In this document: positions 8,802-17,921 of the stretch, in pieces
Layout: each line of letters begins with the position of its first letter
Position numbering within the stretch: the first letter of the stretch is position 1
DNA from: Edaphobacter sp. 12200R-103
GTDB lineage: Bacteria > Acidobacteriota > Terriglobia > Terriglobales > Acidobacteriaceae
DNA length: 64,000 nt
Reading direction: 5' to 3'
Assembly: GCF_010093025.1 (NCBI RefSeq)
Contig: NZ_CP048114.1
Span: 4,490,842 to 4,554,841, forward strand
Made by a program: the position numbers and the translations under genes
The notes under the pieces: generated by a model
Database searches by the model: none
Told to the model about the DNA's origin: nothing
Seen by the model: the letters and a program-made list of their open reading frames with translations, nothing else

Positions 8802-10616
8802 TCAGGGCTTGGCTGCAACACGATAAACCTCAAGCCCCTGCGTGTCATAGAGAAAAAGGGGAGTATACATGCGTCCAGAGAGATAGTGCTCCAGGGCGGC
8901 CGTGTCCCTGGTCGGAATCACCAGCAGATGTTCTTCAGTCGGTACGCCATTCTGACTGTAGTGAACCGTGGGCTGATTGCGGTAAAACGCAATGCCATAG
9001 TCGAGGTCGCGGCGCACCGACTCGACAGCGACCGTCTTCACATCCGGCGCTTTGCGGGCCATCTCCCGTGCCAGCGGACGAGCGGAGTAGTTGATGTCCA
9101 GATCTCTTCCGTGGAATCCCAGCAGGAAGACCAGAACGGCAAGAGACGGAATCAGCGTTATGTTGGTGAGCTGTGAGATTCCCCAGTGTCGTCCGACGAA
9201 AAAGATCAACAGGGCAGCCCCAAGCGCCGCGGCTCCGGCGGCCAGCAGCCAATGGGCTGAAGGCACCAGCGTCTCGTACTTCATATGCTGTGGAGCCAGC
9301 GTGAGCACGAAGACCAGCACGGCAGTAGTCGCTGCATGGCCCCATTGCAGCCAGCCCGGCAGACCGCGGTGGCGCATACGGTTTAGATAATCGCCGGTCA
9401 GGATCGTCAGAGGGGGAATCGAGGGAAGGATATAGCCGGGAAGTTTGGAGCCTGAGAAGGAGAAGAAGACGATGGGGAAGAGCGCCCACAGGACCAGAAA
9501 CTCAGGAAAGGCGTCGCCGGCGCGGGTGTGCCCCAGATATCGCTTTGGGTTGTGCCGTACCTTCCATTCGGCGATGGAGACCGCAATGGAATCGACCAGC
9601 GCTCGGATTGCGATCACGGTCCATGGCATCAGTCCGATGATCAGGACGGCTACGTAGTACCAGACGGGCTGATGATGCTGGTAGCGGTTGGTGGCAAACC
9701 GCTCGAGATTATGTTCCTTGAAGAAGACCCGGAAGAAGCTTGGGTTGCGGAGCTGGACCGCGAGGTACCAAGGCAGGACCATCGCGAAATAGAGGATCAG
9801 ACCGGGCACCCAGATCGTTCTGCGCAGCAGCGACCACTCGCGGCGCAATCCAGCGAACAGAAGAATGATGGAGAGAGCGAGAAAGGGAGCGACTGGCCCC
9901 TTGGCCAGGGTGGCGGCGGCTCCGAAGAAGTACAGGTCGAAGAGCCAGAACTTCTTTCCGGTCTCATACCAGGCATACCAGCCCAGCATGCCGATACAGA
10001 ACGGTGCGGCCAGCTGCATGTCCGTGGATGCGCCGCGCGAGAAGCTGAAGATTGCGACCGAAGACATGGTCATGAGCGCAGCGTCCAGATGCCCTCCGGG
10101 CCTGAACCTTCGCATGTGCAGAAAGATCAGAAAGATGAGAGCAAAGGCACCGGAAGAGGAGGGAAGTCTGGCTGACCAGTCCGAGACGCCGAACTCCTTG
10201 AAGAAGCCCATCGCCCGCCAGTAATAGAGGGCCGGCTTTTCCAGCCAGGGCTGACCGTAGAGAATCGGGGTGACGGTGCCGCCCATCAGGCAGTGATAGG
10301 AGGCCTCCAGGTCGGTGAGCCGGAGGCTGTGCGGAACGATCTTCGCCTTGACCTCATGGCAGGCCTCTGAGTGGGCCTCAAGCATCTCCCGGGCGACCTG
10401 GGCGTAGCGTGGCTCGTCGGCTCCTACCAGGCCAAGCTGGTCTCCGCCAAACATGGGGATCAGACCGTAGAGCAGAAGAAATCCGCTGACGAGAACAAGG
10501 ATCAGCAGTTCACGGGAGACAGCAGCCTCGGGGCGCTTCCATAGTCGGTACAGCCGGCCGCGGGATGTACCGCCGCCCTCCGTGCTCTGTCCGTTGGATG
10601 GTTGAGAATCAATCAT
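8802..10616 (-). CDS. GT39/ArnT-like membrane glycosyltransferase
   Basis: A GT-C fold enzyme that probably transfers a sugar from a polyprenyl-phosphate donor on the periplasmic side of the membrane. About 604 aa from the ATG at 10616; an in-frame TTG at 10637 is possible. The N-terminal periplasmic loop has the acidic signature GADEPRYAQVAREML, followed by GQPWLEKPALYYW and WSARLPS, all typical of PMT/ArnT proteins. A dozen or so hydrophobic segments follow, with a soluble C-terminal domain. Unusual: about 30 residues containing two Cys (SEACHEVKAKIV... SYHCLMGG) are inserted between the acidic motif and the GQPWLEKP segment. It follows nrnA almost directly. Confidence 0.88.
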   Translation of the reverse strand: MIDSQPSNGQSTEGGGTSRGRLYRLWKRPEAAVSRELLILVLVSGFLLLYGLIPMFGGDQLGLVGADEPRYAQVAREMLEAHSEACHEVKAKIVPHSLRLTDLEASYHCLMGGTVTPILYGQPWLEKPALYYWRAMGFFKEFGVSDWSARLPSSSGAFALIFLIFLHMRRFRPGGHLDAALMTMSSVAIFSFSRGASTDMQLAAPFCIGMLGWYAWYETGKKFWLFDLYFFGAAATLAKGPVAPFLALSIILLFAGLRREWSLLRRTIWVPGLILYFAMVLPWYLAVQLRNPSFFRVFFKEHNLERFATNRYQHHQPVWYYVAVLIIGLMPWTVIAIRALVDSIAVSIAEWKVRHNPKRYLGHTRAGDAFPEFLVLWALFPIVFFSFSGSKLPGYILPSIPPLTILTGDYLNRMRHRGLPGWLQWGHAATTAVLVFVLTLAPQHMKYETLVPSAHWLLAAGAAALGAALLIFFVGRHWGISQLTNITLIPSLAVLVFLLGFHGRDLDINYSARPLAREMARKAPDVKTVAVESVRRDLDYGIAFYRNQPTVHYSQNGVPTEEHLLVIPTRDTAALEHYLSGRMYTPLFLYDTQGLEVYRVAAKP

Positions 10617-10639
10617 TTCGGAAGAGAAACGTGACAAGG

Positions 10640-11611
10640 TTAACAGAGTCCGGTTCTAAGTTGTTGAAGGATTCGCTCGGTTGCCACGTCAAGAGGACCA
10701 TCCAGCGTGCACCCGCTGGCACTCCGGTGACCTCCTCCACCGAAGCTTTCTGCGATCTGGGCTACGTTCAGGCCTCCTTTGCTGCGGATACTGAGCCGAT
10801 ATTGGTCGGCAGAAGGAATCTCCCGCAGAAAGACGGCGGATTCAACCCCGGCGATGCTGATCAGGTAGTTAACAACGCCCTCGCAGTCCTCGGCTCCCGC
10901 CCCCGTCCTTTCCATGTCCTGGGCGGTCACCCAGCTCCATGCCAGGGGGCCTTCAATGTGGAGGTTAGAGAGCGCCGTACCCAGTAAACGGATCTTGCTT
11001 TCGCGGTTGGAGAAGTAAATATCTCGCGCGATCCGGCCTGGATCGGCTCCGCGCGTGGCCAGATCGTGAGCCACAGCGAAGGTCTCTGCGGTAGTGCTTG
11101 AGTAGGTGAATGAGCCAGTATCCGAGATGATGGCCGTATAGAGGCAGGTCGCCATCGACGGGGTGATTTCAACGCCAGCGGCCAGGGCCAGCCGGTAAAC
11201 CATCGCCGCGACGGCACAGGCATGTTCGTCGATCCAGTTGAGAGCACCGAACGGCCGGCCGCTGGCATGATGGTCGATGTTGAGCAGAAGCCTTCCTTCG
11301 AGGCCCGTCAGACCAGTTCGCGGAATACCGTCGCACTCCAGCAGAATCGCTGGGACCGAGAGATCCGGTTCGATCTCCAAAACGTCTTTCGCCAGCCGGA
11401 TTCGGTCGACGTTGGGAAGCGTCTGGTAGACGTGAGGAACCTCATCGGCCAGAACAATGAGGCAGTTACGACCCATCTGGTCGAGAATTTCCGCCATAGC
11501 AAGAGAGGAGCCGACGGCATCTCCGTCCGGCCTTGCGTGGGAGGTGATGAGAAAACGCTCGTGCGAACGAAAGGTTTCCAGAAGAGCTGCAATAGGTTCT
11601 TCGATCGTCAT
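10640..11611 (-). CDS. nrnA: Bifunctional oligoribonuclease / pAp phosphatase NrnA (DHH-DHHA1)
   Basis: Degrades nanoRNAs of 2-5 nt and dephosphorylates 3'-phosphoadenosine 5'-phosphate in NrnA-type proteins. 323 aa. DHH-domain motifs: SHARPDGDAVGSSLAMAE (motif I), a conserved acidic ECDGIPRTG segment, NIDHHASG (motif III, DHH) and SDTGSFTYSSTT. The C-terminal DHHA1 domain ends with FGGGGHRSASG. The ATG overlaps the rbfA stop codon (ATGA), so the two are probably translationally coupled. NrnA next to RbfA and DUF503 is a common arrangement. Confidence 0.93.
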   Translation of the reverse strand: MTIEEPIAALLETFRSHERFLITSHARPDGDAVGSSLAMAEILDQMGRNCLIVLADEVPHVYQTLPNVDRIRLAKDVLEIEPDLSVPAILLECDGIPRTGLTGLEGRLLLNIDHHASGRPFGALNWIDEHACAVAAMVYRLALAAGVEITPSMATCLYTAIISDTGSFTYSSTTAETFAVAHDLATRGADPGRIARDIYFSNRESKIRLLGTALSNLHIEGPLAWSWVTAQDMERTGAGAEDCEGVVNYLISIAGVESAVFLREIPSADQYRLSIRSKGGLNVAQIAESFGGGGHRSASGCTLDGPLDVATERILQQLRTGLC

Positions 11612-12021
11612 GAGCGAGTCGCCGCCTGCGAAGTCTCCTCTTCCGTTGGGGTTCGCTTCTTCTCCCGTTTCTTGAGTCGGCCCAAAAGTTCTTCCATTCT
11701 TCCTGTCATCTTCTCCGATCGATCGATGGCAAATGTGAGATCAGGAACATGACGAACTCCCATTCTTTCACGAAGCTGCGATCGAATATAGCCACGGGCG
11801 GTCATCAGCCCCGCCAGAGTGGCCTCTTCCTCCTGCTCACTGCCATGTACAGCCACGTAGATGCGTGCGGATTTGCCTCCCGGCGCCAGAACAACATCGG
11901 TGACGTAGCTGGGCGCGATGCGGGGATCGGAGAGTTCACCTTCGAGCATGGCTCCAATCTCTTCTGCGAAGGTATTGGCGACTCGACTGCGGTGATGGGC
12001 TCGGGCTCGTTGTTCTGCCAT
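11608..12021 (-). CDS. rbfA: Ribosome-binding factor A
   Basis: RbfA is a KH-fold 30S assembly factor. 137 aa, starting MAEQRARAHHRSRVANTFAE with the family pattern of an Arg-rich N-terminal helix, LSDPRIAPSYVTDVVLAPGGKSARIYVAV, and IRSQLRERMGVRHVPDLTFAIDRS (both segments quoted only in part as landmarks: LSDPRIAP, RMGVRHVPDLTFAID). The last ~25 residues are a Lys/Arg/Thr-rich tail. It is followed by nrnA with a 4-nt overlap. Upstream is a 100-nt gap after the DUF503 gene. Confidence 0.94.
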   Translation of the reverse strand: MAEQRARAHHRSRVANTFAEEIGAMLEGELSDPRIAPSYVTDVVLAPGGKSARIYVAVHGSEQEEEATLAGLMTARGYIRSQLRERMGVRHVPDLTFAIDRSEKMTGRMEELLGRLKKREKKRTPTEEETSQAATRS

Positions 12022-12121
12022 ACGGGTTCTGCCTTTGTGAACTGGTTAGGGTATCAGACTCAAGCGCTCTATCGAACGCGAATAAGGTGGATTTCTGGCC
12101 AGATCAGTGGATATCCGGACT

Positions 12122-12418
12122 TTATTCCGGAAGAATCTCGGCAAAAGAATCAGAAATCTCCGCACCAAGCGACTGGCACAGGCGGTGAGCAGCCTGATCG
12201 ATCTCCTGAAGCTGGCCGGTCAGGTAGCTCTGCGAACCGGAGATGACTGCGATGCCCAATGTGGCCCGATTCCATATCTCCCCGGAGTCCAGCTCTGCAA
12301 TTGCGAGATTGAAGGCGTGCCGCAGCCGGTCTTTCAACGAGCGCACAACCTGCCTCCGGTCCTTGAGCGACTGCGCGTGAGGAATCTCGATCTCGAGAAT
12401 GAGTCTGGCTACCGGCAC
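12122..12418 (-). CDS. DUF503 family protein (YlxP-like)
   Basis: Small 98-aa protein of the DUF503 family, found next to infB/rbfA in many bacteria and linked to ribosome maturation; no biochemical activity is firmly assigned. The typical start motif is clear: LILEIEIPHAQSLKDRRQVV, then RSLKDRLRHAFNLAIAELD. The start codon is a GTG at 12418. It leads the DUF503-rbfA-nrnA block. Confidence 0.85.
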   Translation of the reverse strand: MPVARLILEIEIPHAQSLKDRRQVVRSLKDRLRHAFNLAIAELDSGEIWNRATLGIAVISGSQSYLTGQLQEIDQAAHRLCQSLGAEISDSFAEILPE

Positions 12419-12456
12419 GTTGTTTGAGAAGATCGACCGAAACGGCGTCCCCGCAG

Positions 12457-13137
12457 TTAGAAATGGATGACAAAGCCGATTCCCGGCTCGATGGTCCAGG
12501 TGTGCTTCTGGAGTGTCAGGTAGTTCGTTCCGAAGTCCGGAGCTTTAAAGAATGCCTGCCGGAACTGGGCGCGAATCCCAAAGTGGGGAGTGAGTTCCTT
12601 CTCAAGACCTGCGGAGTAGTAGTACGTCGCACGGGCCTGGTTAATCAGACTCTGACCGCCGCCTTTTGTGGGCCGGAAGGCAGTGGTACCGGCCCCCACG
12701 GAGATGAAGGGACTTGCTCCAAGAATCTGATGAGGCGGATGCATGACATAACCCAGGGAATATTCACTCACGTTATTCTGTACACCGCCAACGATGTAAA
12801 TGAATTCCTTGGTGCCGGCTTGCCTGAAGCTCTGCGTATACCGGGAGTAGGTGTAATTGAATTCTCCACCGATATAGGGTGACTTGGTGTAGCGAATCGT
12901 GATCAGGGCGCCCAGGGTGGAGCCCGTGTGCTGCGTCACGTTTGCATTGAGGTCGTTGGTTCCGGTGACGTCTTTGGTGAAGATGCCGATACCGTTGACG
13001 GCAAAGTCGATGCGCGACAGATGTTTGTCGAGTGTTGGGTTACTGCTCGTGGCCTGGGCCGCCGAAGAGACTGTCAGGGCTGCAAAGAGACAAAAAACGA
13101 GGCTCAACACACGCTGTGAGCGAGACGCAATCGACAT
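12457..13137 (-). CDS. Predicted outer-membrane beta-barrel protein
   Basis: 226 aa with a Sec signal peptide (MSIASRSQRVLSLVFCLFAA, probable cleavage after AQA near residue 29). The remainder alternates short amphipathic strands rich in aromatic residues (YIGGEFNYTYSRY, FISVGAGTTAF, ATYYYSAGLEKEL, HFGIRAQFRQAFF) and ends in a terminal Phe (GIGFVIHF), the usual signal for BAM insertion. It resembles small 8-strand OmpA/OmpW-like barrels, common and poorly characterised in Acidobacteriota. No ligand or transport role can be assigned. It lies 68 nt after the NfeD-type protease gene. Confidence 0.75.
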   Translation of the reverse strand: MSIASRSQRVLSLVFCLFAALTVSSAAQATSSNPTLDKHLSRIDFAVNGIGIFTKDVTGTNDLNANVTQHTGSTLGALITIRYTKSPYIGGEFNYTYSRYTQSFRQAGTKEFIYIVGGVQNNVSEYSLGYVMHPPHQILGASPFISVGAGTTAFRPTKGGGQSLINQARATYYYSAGLEKELTPHFGIRAQFRQAFFKAPDFGTNYLTLQKHTWTIEPGIGFVIHF

Positions 13138-13205
13138 CAGCCAGAAACTCCCTTAAACCGAAAAATATTGCCTCTCCAGTCTACTCTGGATTGATGTTTG
13201 GCGGG

Positions 13206-14552
13206 TTATGAGGGGGACGAGACCATTTTGGAGTCAACGAGCAGAACAAGCCCGTCGACAGCTCTTACCTGAACGACGGAGCCGGGCTGAGGCAGGGAAG
13301 CGCCCGGAGAAAAGCATCGCGCGTTCCATAACTCCCCGCGAATCTCCACCTGGAATCCCGGCTCAGCACGATCGTCGAAATGCCGTTGGACGATGGCTGT
13401 TGCCCCGATCATCGCCTCCGGACCGGTGAGTACTTTGCTGCGGCGGGCGCGCAGTGCAATCCAGGCGAGCAAGAACGAGATGGAACCAAAGCCAACCCCT
13501 GCGGCGACAGCGGTCGACAGATGAACCCTCTGTTCAGGGATGGGGCCGTCGACCAGGGTGAGCAGACCGGCGATCAGGCAGAGAGTTCCTGCCAGAGCAA
13601 GTGCGCCATGGCTCGTGAAGTTTGCCTCCAGCACGAACATTGAGACGGCCGCCAGAAGCAGAAAAATCGCGGTGTGGTGGATGGGTAGCAGGTTCAGTCC
13701 GAAGAGCGCAAGCAGGACAAGGAGCGTGCCGACGGCGCCCGGCACAATCGTCCCCGGCACATTGAATTCCAGATAGATCAGCAGGGCTCCAAGCACCAGG
13801 ACCAGAACGGCAAGATCGGGGTTGGCCAGGCGACCGAGCAGCCGCTCGCGGAGAGAGGGGGGGAAAAGAACGATGGGTGCGCCAGCGAGGTGGAGTGTCT
13901 GTATGGAGCCATCGAAACGATGAATCTGCCTTCCATCCAGACTGCGTAACAAGGCCGCATCATCGGGGGCAGCCGCATCAATCAGGTTGAGTTTGAGAGC
14001 TTCCTCGTCGCTGTAAGATTTGGAGTTCTGGACGGCGTCTTCGGCCGCCTGTTGATTGTGTCCCCGGCGGGAGACATAGGATCGCAGAAAGGCCAGCGCG
14101 TCATTTTCGATCTTCTGCTTAAGGATGGGGTCGAGCTTGCGTCCTTCGACGATGGGATGAGCAGCCCCCGCATTTGTTCCCGGCGCCATGGCGGCTACAT
14201 CCGCCGCTTCCAGCAGAAAAAAGCCGGCAGAGCCAGCGCGGCTGCCTGCGGGGGAGACGTAAATGATGACGGGAACAGGGGAGTGCTCGATGGCCTGGAC
14301 GATAACACGGGTGGAACTGAGCAGCCCTCCGGGAGTGCCCAATGAGATCAACACTGCGGCGGCGCTGCGGCGATTCGCTTCTGCCAGTCCCCGCACGATA
14401 TAACCGGCGGAGACTGGCTGAACCGTGTCGTGCAGGGTCAGCTTGAGCACAGGCGCCGGCTCTGCGGCCCGTGAGGCTACCGTGAAGAGGCATAAGACGG
14501 CACAGACGATTCCGAGGGCGAGGTGGCTTACGGAATAACGGAGCGATCTCAT
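13206..14552 (-). CDS. NfeD-type membrane-bound ClpP-class serine protease
   Basis: 448 aa. A signal peptide (about 1-29) is followed by a ClpP/SppA-like protease domain: LISLGTPGGLLSSTR, then GSRAGSAGFFLL with the predicted nucleophile Ser108, AMAPGTNAGAAHPI, and a Lys at 145 or 147 as the general base. Four to five membrane helices (about 235-370) and a C-terminal NfeD OB-fold domain complete it. Homologues cleave stomatin-type partners, whose gene usually lies next door; no stomatin gene is visible here. Neighbours are a TPR protein upstream (13 nt) and a barrel protein downstream. Confidence 0.9.
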   Translation of the reverse strand: MRSLRYSVSHLALGIVCAVLCLFTVASRAAEPAPVLKLTLHDTVQPVSAGYIVRGLAEANRRSAAAVLISLGTPGGLLSSTRVIVQAIEHSPVPVIIYVSPAGSRAGSAGFFLLEAADVAAMAPGTNAGAAHPIVEGRKLDPILKQKIENDALAFLRSYVSRRGHNQQAAEDAVQNSKSYSDEEALKLNLIDAAAPDDAALLRSLDGRQIHRFDGSIQTLHLAGAPIVLFPPSLRERLLGRLANPDLAVLVLVLGALLIYLEFNVPGTIVPGAVGTLLVLLALFGLNLLPIHHTAIFLLLAAVSMFVLEANFTSHGALALAGTLCLIAGLLTLVDGPIPEQRVHLSTAVAAGVGFGSISFLLAWIALRARRSKVLTGPEAMIGATAIVQRHFDDRAEPGFQVEIRGELWNARCFSPGASLPQPGSVVQVRAVDGLVLLVDSKMVSSPS

Positions 14553-14565
14553 GCTTGGAAGACCT

Positions 14566-16218
14566 CTACGGCAGGCTTTGTCCGCGCGCGGCGAGGGCCT
14601 GTTTCATGCCGAGAGCAGCGGTGTTGTTGGGCTCAACCTTCAGGGCCTGCGCTACATCCGCGGCCGAGGCCGCAATCTGGTTTCCGTTGAGTTCCAGTCT
14701 TGCCAGAACCAGGTATGCTGCAGCGTTCGGTTTCAGCTTGATGGAAGCATGTGCCTCATCCCGCGCGGCTGCGGTATCCCCGCTGCGCTCGCGGATCTGG
14801 GCAAGCCCGGCGCGTGCCTGCGCGCTGGCAGGATCGGCGGTCAACGCCGACTGAAACTCCCGCTCGGCCTCCGGGATCAGGCCCTGAGCGAGATAATCGC
14901 TTCCCATCTGGACGTACTGAGCTGCCTGCTCTGAGGCGGGCAACGTTGCCAGACGTGCCGCCCGCATCTGATCGATCTGAAACGCAGCCTGACGGAACGA
15001 TGCCTCCGAGTAGCTGCGACGGATCCGCTCCAAAGGCTCAAAGCTGGAGTTTGCGGTGTTCCCGGTCCGGTTTGCAGTATTTGCCGAAGCCGGAGCAGGA
15101 GGCGGCGCGCCCTGTGCAATCAGGCTTTTGAGTAAAGGAGCTTCAGGATCAGCAGGGCGGAGCTTAAGAGCGAGATCGACTTCACGCCGCGCCTCGCTAC
15201 GGTTTCCAGACCGGAAAAGGGAGACCGCAAGATTGTAGTGGTAGTCCGCGTCCTTCGGATCAGCGGCGACGGCTCGTTGGAAGAGCGCGGTTGCGTTATG
15301 TCCCTGACGGCTGAGCGCGACGGCCTGATTGTTGATGACCTCGGGTAGAGGAAGTCGACTGGCGACAAAGCTGAAGGCCTTTTCGGCTTCGGCATAACGC
15401 GCTGAGTTGAAACGCGACAGTCCAAGATAAAAATTTGCTTCTAGCGCGAGCCGGTCATCCTTTGGGATGCGATCGAGCGTGACCGCCGCCTGGTCGTAAT
15501 CGCGTTCGGAGTACTGTGTTTTTCCCAGGGCCAGAAGCGCCGCGGCGTAGCCGGGTGACTGCTGGACCGCAAGCTGCAGCCGTTTAATGCGCTCCCCGGC
15601 AGAGCCGGTGCCGGTGCCGCGGATATAGTTTTCAAACGCGCTCAGCCTGACCTGGCCGGATGCTGCTAGAAACGTCTGCTGTGCCACATTGAACTGCGGA
15701 TCGATATACTTTGCGATCTTCCATGCGATGGTGTTCTGCACGTCGAAGAGACGTCGCAGATCGTTGGATTCCTGGATCGGCGCCGACATCTTTAGCTCAT
15801 TGACCGACAGCACCTGGGCCTGGGCGGAGATGCGTCCGTTATTGACCGTGTAGGACCCGATGACGACGTAATTTGCATCGAGAGTCTGGGCGATCCGGAT
15901 GGTCGTGGCGCGGGTAGGGCGAAAGTCCGTGGGGAAGCCGAGGTGATCGAGCGCATACTGACGATCGTCGCGCGAGATCGTCAGGAAGCTGGCCGAGGAG
16001 AGCCTCTGATTCAGCGTGTCGGGAAAAGAATCGCCGATCCACGCAAGATCGCTCTGGCCGGAATGGTTCTCAAATGGCAGCACCAGGACGACGCGGCCGA
16101 TAGATGCTGGCTGATCGGCCTGTTGTTGCGCCGGCAACGGTGGCGTGAAGGCGAGAGAGAGCGCGAGGACCAGGAGAAGACCGCAAAGGGTTGGACGGAA
16201 TGAAGCAAACCTGAGCAC
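14566..16218 (-). CDS. Exported TolB/FlgO-like N-terminal domain plus TPR repeats
   Basis: 550 aa with a signal peptide (LLLVLALSLAFTPPLPAQQQ). Residues ~40-175 (RVVLVLPFENHSG, DLAWIGDSFPDTLNQRL, LDANYVVIGSYTVNNGRI) resemble the alpha/beta domain found in FlgO/TolB-N/CsgG-like proteins. From about residue 190 to the end the protein is a TPR solenoid, interrupted by a Pro/Ala/Asn-rich linker near 370-390. Probably a periplasmic scaffold; its partners are unknown. The GTG start at 16218 has no clear ribosome-binding site, but the signal peptide requires this region. It is 13 nt upstream of the NfeD-type protease gene, so a joint role in envelope quality control is possible. Confidence 0.75.
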   Translation of the reverse strand: MLRFASFRPTLCGLLLVLALSLAFTPPLPAQQQADQPASIGRVVLVLPFENHSGQSDLAWIGDSFPDTLNQRLSSASFLTISRDDRQYALDHLGFPTDFRPTRATTIRIAQTLDANYVVIGSYTVNNGRISAQAQVLSVNELKMSAPIQESNDLRRLFDVQNTIAWKIAKYIDPQFNVAQQTFLAASGQVRLSAFENYIRGTGTGSAGERIKRLQLAVQQSPGYAAALLALGKTQYSERDYDQAAVTLDRIPKDDRLALEANFYLGLSRFNSARYAEAEKAFSFVASRLPLPEVINNQAVALSRQGHNATALFQRAVAADPKDADYHYNLAVSLFRSGNRSEARREVDLALKLRPADPEAPLLKSLIAQGAPPPAPASANTANRTGNTANSSFEPLERIRRSYSEASFRQAAFQIDQMRAARLATLPASEQAAQYVQMGSDYLAQGLIPEAEREFQSALTADPASAQARAGLAQIRERSGDTAAARDEAHASIKLKPNAAAYLVLARLELNGNQIAASAADVAQALKVEPNNTAALGMKQALAARGQSLP

Positions 16219-16298
16219 AGCTTGAGTATAGAGCGTCCAAAGCTGGCGCTCCGGATCGTCCCGGTTTGTGAGGAGCGCAAAGCGGGAGGGCTATGGCG

Positions 16299-17912
16299 TC
16301 ACGGCTGAGAGCCAATTTGTACGGACGTCACGGCTGATTTGCTGAGAGAGGCGTCGAAGGCGCGGGGAAAATGGAGGACGGCCGCCCATTCTCCCTTGCG
16401 CCGTGCCTGCCACACGATCTCACCGTGAAGAAGCGCTGCGGCCTCAGAGGGAGTGAGGTCGTGATGGAAGTCAAAGTACTTTGTGTCGAGGGAACGATTC
16501 TTCCTGCTCAGGTCGACGTGGCCCGGAGGCGGCTCCCACTTGGTAGAGAACACCAGTGCCGTATCGTAGCTGCCGGGATCCTGCGCCGCCCGTGAGAGCT
16601 GGTCGAAGGCGAAGTTCTGTACGGAGGTGACTCTGACGGGATGCCGGACATAGCCAAGCTCCGGGCGAGTAAGCTCCGCCGTAGCTGGCCAGGCTGTGAG
16701 CACCGTGCTGTCAGGGTAGTGCTGCTCGATAAAAGCGGCCGCGTGCTGGTGCAGGACGATCATGTCCCGGTATGTCAGGTTGTCTTCGGGAGCAAAAGCA
16801 TAGGGAGGGTTGACCCAGATGCCGGCGAGGAAGGCTGCGGCGGTCATTACAGCCAGAAGCCACCAGCGGCGTACACGGCGCTGCCACTCCGTGATGCAAA
16901 GCAGCAGCACCAGCGGATACATGGGAAGCAGATAGCGCGTCAAAAGTGCGCCGCCCAGGACAGAGAAGGCAATCCAGTTTGCAACCAGGACGGTGAAGAT
17001 CGCAGCTCTCGTACGGCGAGGCATGGCGTCCGGGGCGGATGAACGAACCGGCATAAAAAGAATCGCAATCGTGCACCCGACCGGGACGTACATGTTCATG
17101 TGCGCTGAAAGGTGCAGAAGACGATGCCAAAGGGAGAGCACGACGCGGTATGCATCCAGGTTTGCCGTAGCGTTGTAACGCAGGAACTCAGGGTTGCCGA
17201 AGACGAACCCGGTGCGGTGATAGTGGTAGGAGTACCAGGCAATCAGAGGAACGACTGGCGCTATCAGCGAAACGATCCACACCAGATGCCGTCGCCGAGT
17301 AGACGAACTGCCAGAGCGAACCAGCAGGAACGCTTCGAAACCGGCCAAAGCAATCGGCGTGATAATCGCAGTCTCTTTGGAAAGTGCGGCGAAGGAAAAC
17401 AGGCCAGATGTGAGGATCTGGTTTTCGCTGTCGGGAGCCAGATATAGGGCAAGTGCCCACAGCGTGAAGGCCGTGGCGAAGATATCCGCGTGCGCCAGGG
17501 TGCTCTGGGCAAACCAGACAGGATAAAGAGCCGTCAGCAGAACCGTGGCTATGGCAGCCGGAGTATTCCGCAACGACTTCGCGAGTTGAAACACCGCGAC
17601 CAGGGCTACCGCGGTGACCATCACAACCAGGGTCCGCGTTCCGCTGATAACAAAGCCGGAGAGATGCCACCATGCCGCAAGGAGGATCGACGGCAGCGGT
17701 GGATGCGCGTTCGAGAGCGTCGTCTGCGGAATCAATGAGCCGGTTCGGAAAAAGTCCCAGGCGGCGGGAATGTAATAGCCGGCTTCGTCCCAGAAGTAGG
17801 GCAGGCGAAGCAGGGTAATGTGGCTCAGGTAAACAGCGGCAAAGAAGAGAGGGAAGAGCAGCCCCGTTGAAAGGTCAGCGGGGGGCTTGCGGACTCGCGG
17901 AGAAGATCGCAC
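16299..17912 (-). CDS. GT-C (GT39-like) membrane glycosyltransferase
   Basis: 537 aa from a GTG start. A first membrane segment is followed by the acidic periplasmic signature RLPYFWDEAGYYIPAAWDF, the first-loop pattern of dolichyl/undecaprenyl-phosphate-sugar-dependent GT-C enzymes. About ten hydrophobic helices follow and a soluble C-terminal domain begins near residue 390. It is more divergent than the three other GT39-type proteins in the window. It begins 9 nt after DUF3467, so the two are probably co-transcribed. Confidence 0.8.
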   Translation of the reverse strand: MRSSPRVRKPPADLSTGLLFPLFFAAVYLSHITLLRLPYFWDEAGYYIPAAWDFFRTGSLIPQTTLSNAHPPLPSILLAAWWHLSGFVISGTRTLVVMVTAVALVAVFQLAKSLRNTPAAIATVLLTALYPVWFAQSTLAHADIFATAFTLWALALYLAPDSENQILTSGLFSFAALSKETAIITPIALAGFEAFLLVRSGSSSTRRRHLVWIVSLIAPVVPLIAWYSYHYHRTGFVFGNPEFLRYNATANLDAYRVVLSLWHRLLHLSAHMNMYVPVGCTIAILFMPVRSSAPDAMPRRTRAAIFTVLVANWIAFSVLGGALLTRYLLPMYPLVLLLCITEWQRRVRRWWLLAVMTAAAFLAGIWVNPPYAFAPEDNLTYRDMIVLHQHAAAFIEQHYPDSTVLTAWPATAELTRPELGYVRHPVRVTSVQNFAFDQLSRAAQDPGSYDTALVFSTKWEPPPGHVDLSRKNRSLDTKYFDFHHDLTPSEAAALLHGEIVWQARRKGEWAAVLHFPRAFDASLSKSAVTSVQIGSQP

Positions 17913-17921
17913 ACGCCTCTT

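Noticed and set aside
12059..12065. ACTCAAG word (HAIR half-site) upstream of rbfA
   Set aside because: No partner half-site at N7 distance; single 7-mers occur by chance, also inside coding regions.
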